Assembly: GCA_034409055.1 (NCBI GenBank)
Contig: DAOUMU010000451.1
Location: 1-14,113, forward strand
Source: DAOUMU01 sp034409055
Lineage (GTDB): Bacteria > Chloroflexota > Anaerolineae > 4572-78 > J111
Length of the DNA: 14,113 nucleotides
Direction of reading: 5' to 3'
A program made the translations under genes and the position numbers. Positions 12,956 through 14,113 of the stretch are shown here, in pieces. The notes below the pieces were generated by a model. That model did not search any database and was not told the origin of the DNA. It saw only the letters and a list, made by a program, of their open reading frames with translations. Every line of letters starts with the position of its first letter. Position 1 is the stretch's first letter.

Positions 12956-13786
12956 CTATTCGCCATTCGCCATTCCCTTCTCTTCTGGTTTGAAATGAGA
13001 AACGACTATGCCGTCAATCTTATGCCAAAACTCTGCCCGACTCATGCCGAAAACAGTGGCCAGCTTGCTCTCCAACACCCGGTGTCTATAACGCTGTGAG
13101 AGCATGTCCTGCAGCAGCTCTGGGCGTGTCTCTTGCAGGTAGCGCGTTATCCAGTACCCACGGACATAGTGGTAGACCAGGGCATCCTTGTCTCCTGGCC
13201 GCAAACGCCAATACCGGCCGGGGCTGGCCCGGCCTGACGAGCGAGCCAGGACCTCGATCGTCTCGCTTCTGACGGCCGGTTTTCCGGCAAACCTGTCCAC
13301 CGTCACCTGGGCCAGACCCTCGTTCAACCACATCGGCAGTTTGAGGTGCGCTGTAAAGGCATGTACCAGCTCGTGGCAGGTGATCTGCCGGACCTTTGTG
13401 TCGATATCCTCTTCTCTGACAAATATGCGGGCGCCAATGCTCCTGTCGGCCAGTTGAATCAGACGAGGCGGCTTGACCCCCACCGCTACCCGCTGGCCGT
13501 ATGGCTGCGTCCACCCCCCCGCATACGCCCACATCTTTCTGACCCGAAAATACCACAGGGGCAAAGATGCTCCCAGTAAAACCTGCCAGGCCCAGGGGGC
13601 TGAGTGAAAGACAAAGTGGAGCCATGAGGTCATAACATAGACCCGGCAATCCTTGGGCGTATCGAGCCCCCAGCACTGATGAATGAGCCGAATGCTTCTC
13701 TGGCAGGCCTCACCAATCAGTTCGGCCGCGTCTCGTTCCTCAGCCTTGAAGAACAGGGTCAGGCCATCGATTGATATCGTTTCCAT
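12956..13786 (-). CDS. Gluzincin (HExxH) metallopeptidase, peptidase MA-like
   Basis: A 276-residue protein with the zinc motif HELVH (138-142) and, 14 residues on, Glu156 in LPMWLNEGLAQ as third ligand: the gluzincin layout seen in Peptidase_MA proteins. The helix YHYVRGYWITRYL (205-217) is the usual partner helix. A hydrophobic stretch (about 55-82) could anchor it in the membrane or be buried; no signal peptide is seen. The ATG at 13786 with AGGAAAGAGAG upstream is chosen. The frame stays open to 13960, but that extension is a translation of three DNA repeats (SRREGIPMP repeated) and is not protein. The last residues (MANGE) and stop are encoded by an iterated ATTCGCC heptamer on the + strand. 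Substrate unknown. Confidence 0.85.
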   Translation of the reverse strand: METISIDGLTLFFKAEERDAAELIGEACQRSIRLIHQCWGLDTPKDCRVYVMTSWLHFVFHSAPWAWQVLLGASLPLWYFRVRKMWAYAGGWTQPYGQRVAVGVKPPRLIQLADRSIGARIFVREEDIDTKVRQITCHELVHAFTAHLKLPMWLNEGLAQVTVDRFAGKPAVRSETIEVLARSSGRASPGRYWRLRPGDKDALVYHYVRGYWITRYLQETRPELLQDMLSQRYRHRVLESKLATVFGMSRAEFWHKIDGIVVSHFKPEEKGMANGE

Positions 13787-13822
13787 AGACAAACTCTCTT
13801 TCCTAATCCCCATGCGGGGGTC

Positions 13823-13940
13823 GGGCATAGGGATGCCCTCTCTACGAGAGAGATAACTTGAGGGGGTCGGGCTAGGGATGCCCTCTCTACGAAAGAGATT
13901 GGGCATAGGGATGCCCTCTCTACGAGAGAGATAACTTGAG
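13823..13940. repeat. Three direct repeats with paired hairpins upstream of the metallopeptidase gene
   Basis: Units at 13823-13862 and 13901-13940 are identical over 40 bases; a shorter, diverged unit lies at 13869-13900. Each unit holds two hairpins: GGGCAT-AGGG-ATGCCC (incomplete in the middle copy) and CTCTCT-ACG-AGAGAG (one mismatch in the middle copy). The core GGCATAGGGATGCC also occurs at 1802-1815. Unequal spacing (46 and 32 bases) and the internal palindromes speak against CRISPR. The block fills most of the region before the start at 13786. Confidence 0.85.
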
Positions 13941-14043
13941 ACGATTCTAACAGGAACCACCCCTATTTGACAAATTGTACGAGGTCCGGGGAATCGAAGC
14001 AGAAGAAAATAGAAAAATCAACCCCAAAATTGCCCTACCCAAC

Positions 14044-14072
14044 TTAACAATCCTCAACTAAAACTGGACAAT
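14044..14072 (+). promoter_or_regulatory. Possible promoter of the gene at the right edge
   Basis: TTAACA (14044-14049) and GACAAT (14067-14072) are 17 bases apart, 5 and 4 matches of 6 to consensus. The position suits the start codon at 14104. Only moderately convincing. Confidence 0.35.
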
Positions 14073-14103
14073 AAGGCATCTCACCATCAGGAGGTGTCTT
14101 TTT

Positions 14104-14113
14104 ATGGCTACTC
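14104..14113 (+). CDS. Start of a gene that runs off the window
   Basis: ATG GCT ACT follows a textbook ribosome binding site AGGAGGTG (14089-14096) with 7 bases between. Only three codons (Met-Ala-Thr) are inside the window, so the product is unknown. It is divergent from the metallopeptidase gene. Confidence 0.7.

Noticed and set aside
13823..13940. CRISPR array
   Set aside because: Only three units, unequal spacing, internal palindromes, no spacer-like unique sequence of constant length and no cas genes.
13787..13960. N-terminal extension of the metallopeptidase with repeated SRREGIPMP
   Set aside because: The peptide repeats are just the translation of the DNA hairpin repeats; a better start exists at 13786.
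13967..13995. TTGACA upstream of the gene at the right edge
   Set aside because: No -10 box at 16-18 bases; the candidate at 14044-14072 fits better.

Overview
The window looks like a chromosomal segment of an environmental bacterium, most likely Chloroflexota (Anaerolineae-like). This rests only on gene style: near-balanced GC, GAF/PAS cytosolic kinases, Tat-exported redox proteins, tandem-FtsX ABC permeases and intergenic gaps full of palindromic repeats. No marker gene here proves it. All functions are inferred from motifs read by eye; no database search was possible.

Layout. 1-281: a palindromic repeat element and a good sigma70-type promoter. 282-1808 (+): a soluble GAF-PAS histidine kinase. 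1809-2231: a gene-free gap with hairpins, a rho-independent terminator and a long palindromic repeat. 2232-4293 (-): an apparent two-gene operon of a tyrosine-recombinase-like protein that lacks its catalytic residues and a MraY/WecA-type sugar-phosphate transferase, driven by a perfect TTGACA-17-TATAAT promoter. 4555-10987 (+): six closely packed genes: Tat-signal HemG-like flavodoxin, a two-helix membrane protein with two conserved-looking histidines (flavinylation-associated cytochrome / DUF4405 type), an ABC ATPase, a tandem FtsX permease, an OmpR-type response regulator and a HAMP histidine kinase. 11078-11869 (-): a one-helix membrane protein of unknown function with a structured leader. 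12085-12252 (-): a short or remnant coding stretch with a strong terminator. 12322-12727 (+): tmRNA (ssrA) with its own promoter, followed after 3 bases by a MITE-like element. 12956-13786 (-): an HExxH gluzincin metallopeptidase whose leader holds three hairpin repeats. 14104: first codons of a + strand gene running off the window.

How the genes may work together. The six-gene + strand cluster reads as one regulated unit: a periplasmic flavoprotein and a small membrane cytochrome candidate as an electron-transfer pair, a MacB/LolD-like ABC exporter, and a two-component system that probably controls the cluster. The link between the redox pair and the ABC/two-component part is inferred from spacing and common strand. 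The most unusual items are this redox-exporter-sensor cluster, the inactive recombinase-like protein behind a consensus promoter, and a dispersed repeat family with one copy directly behind ssrA and a longer copy in opposite orientation about 10 kb away.
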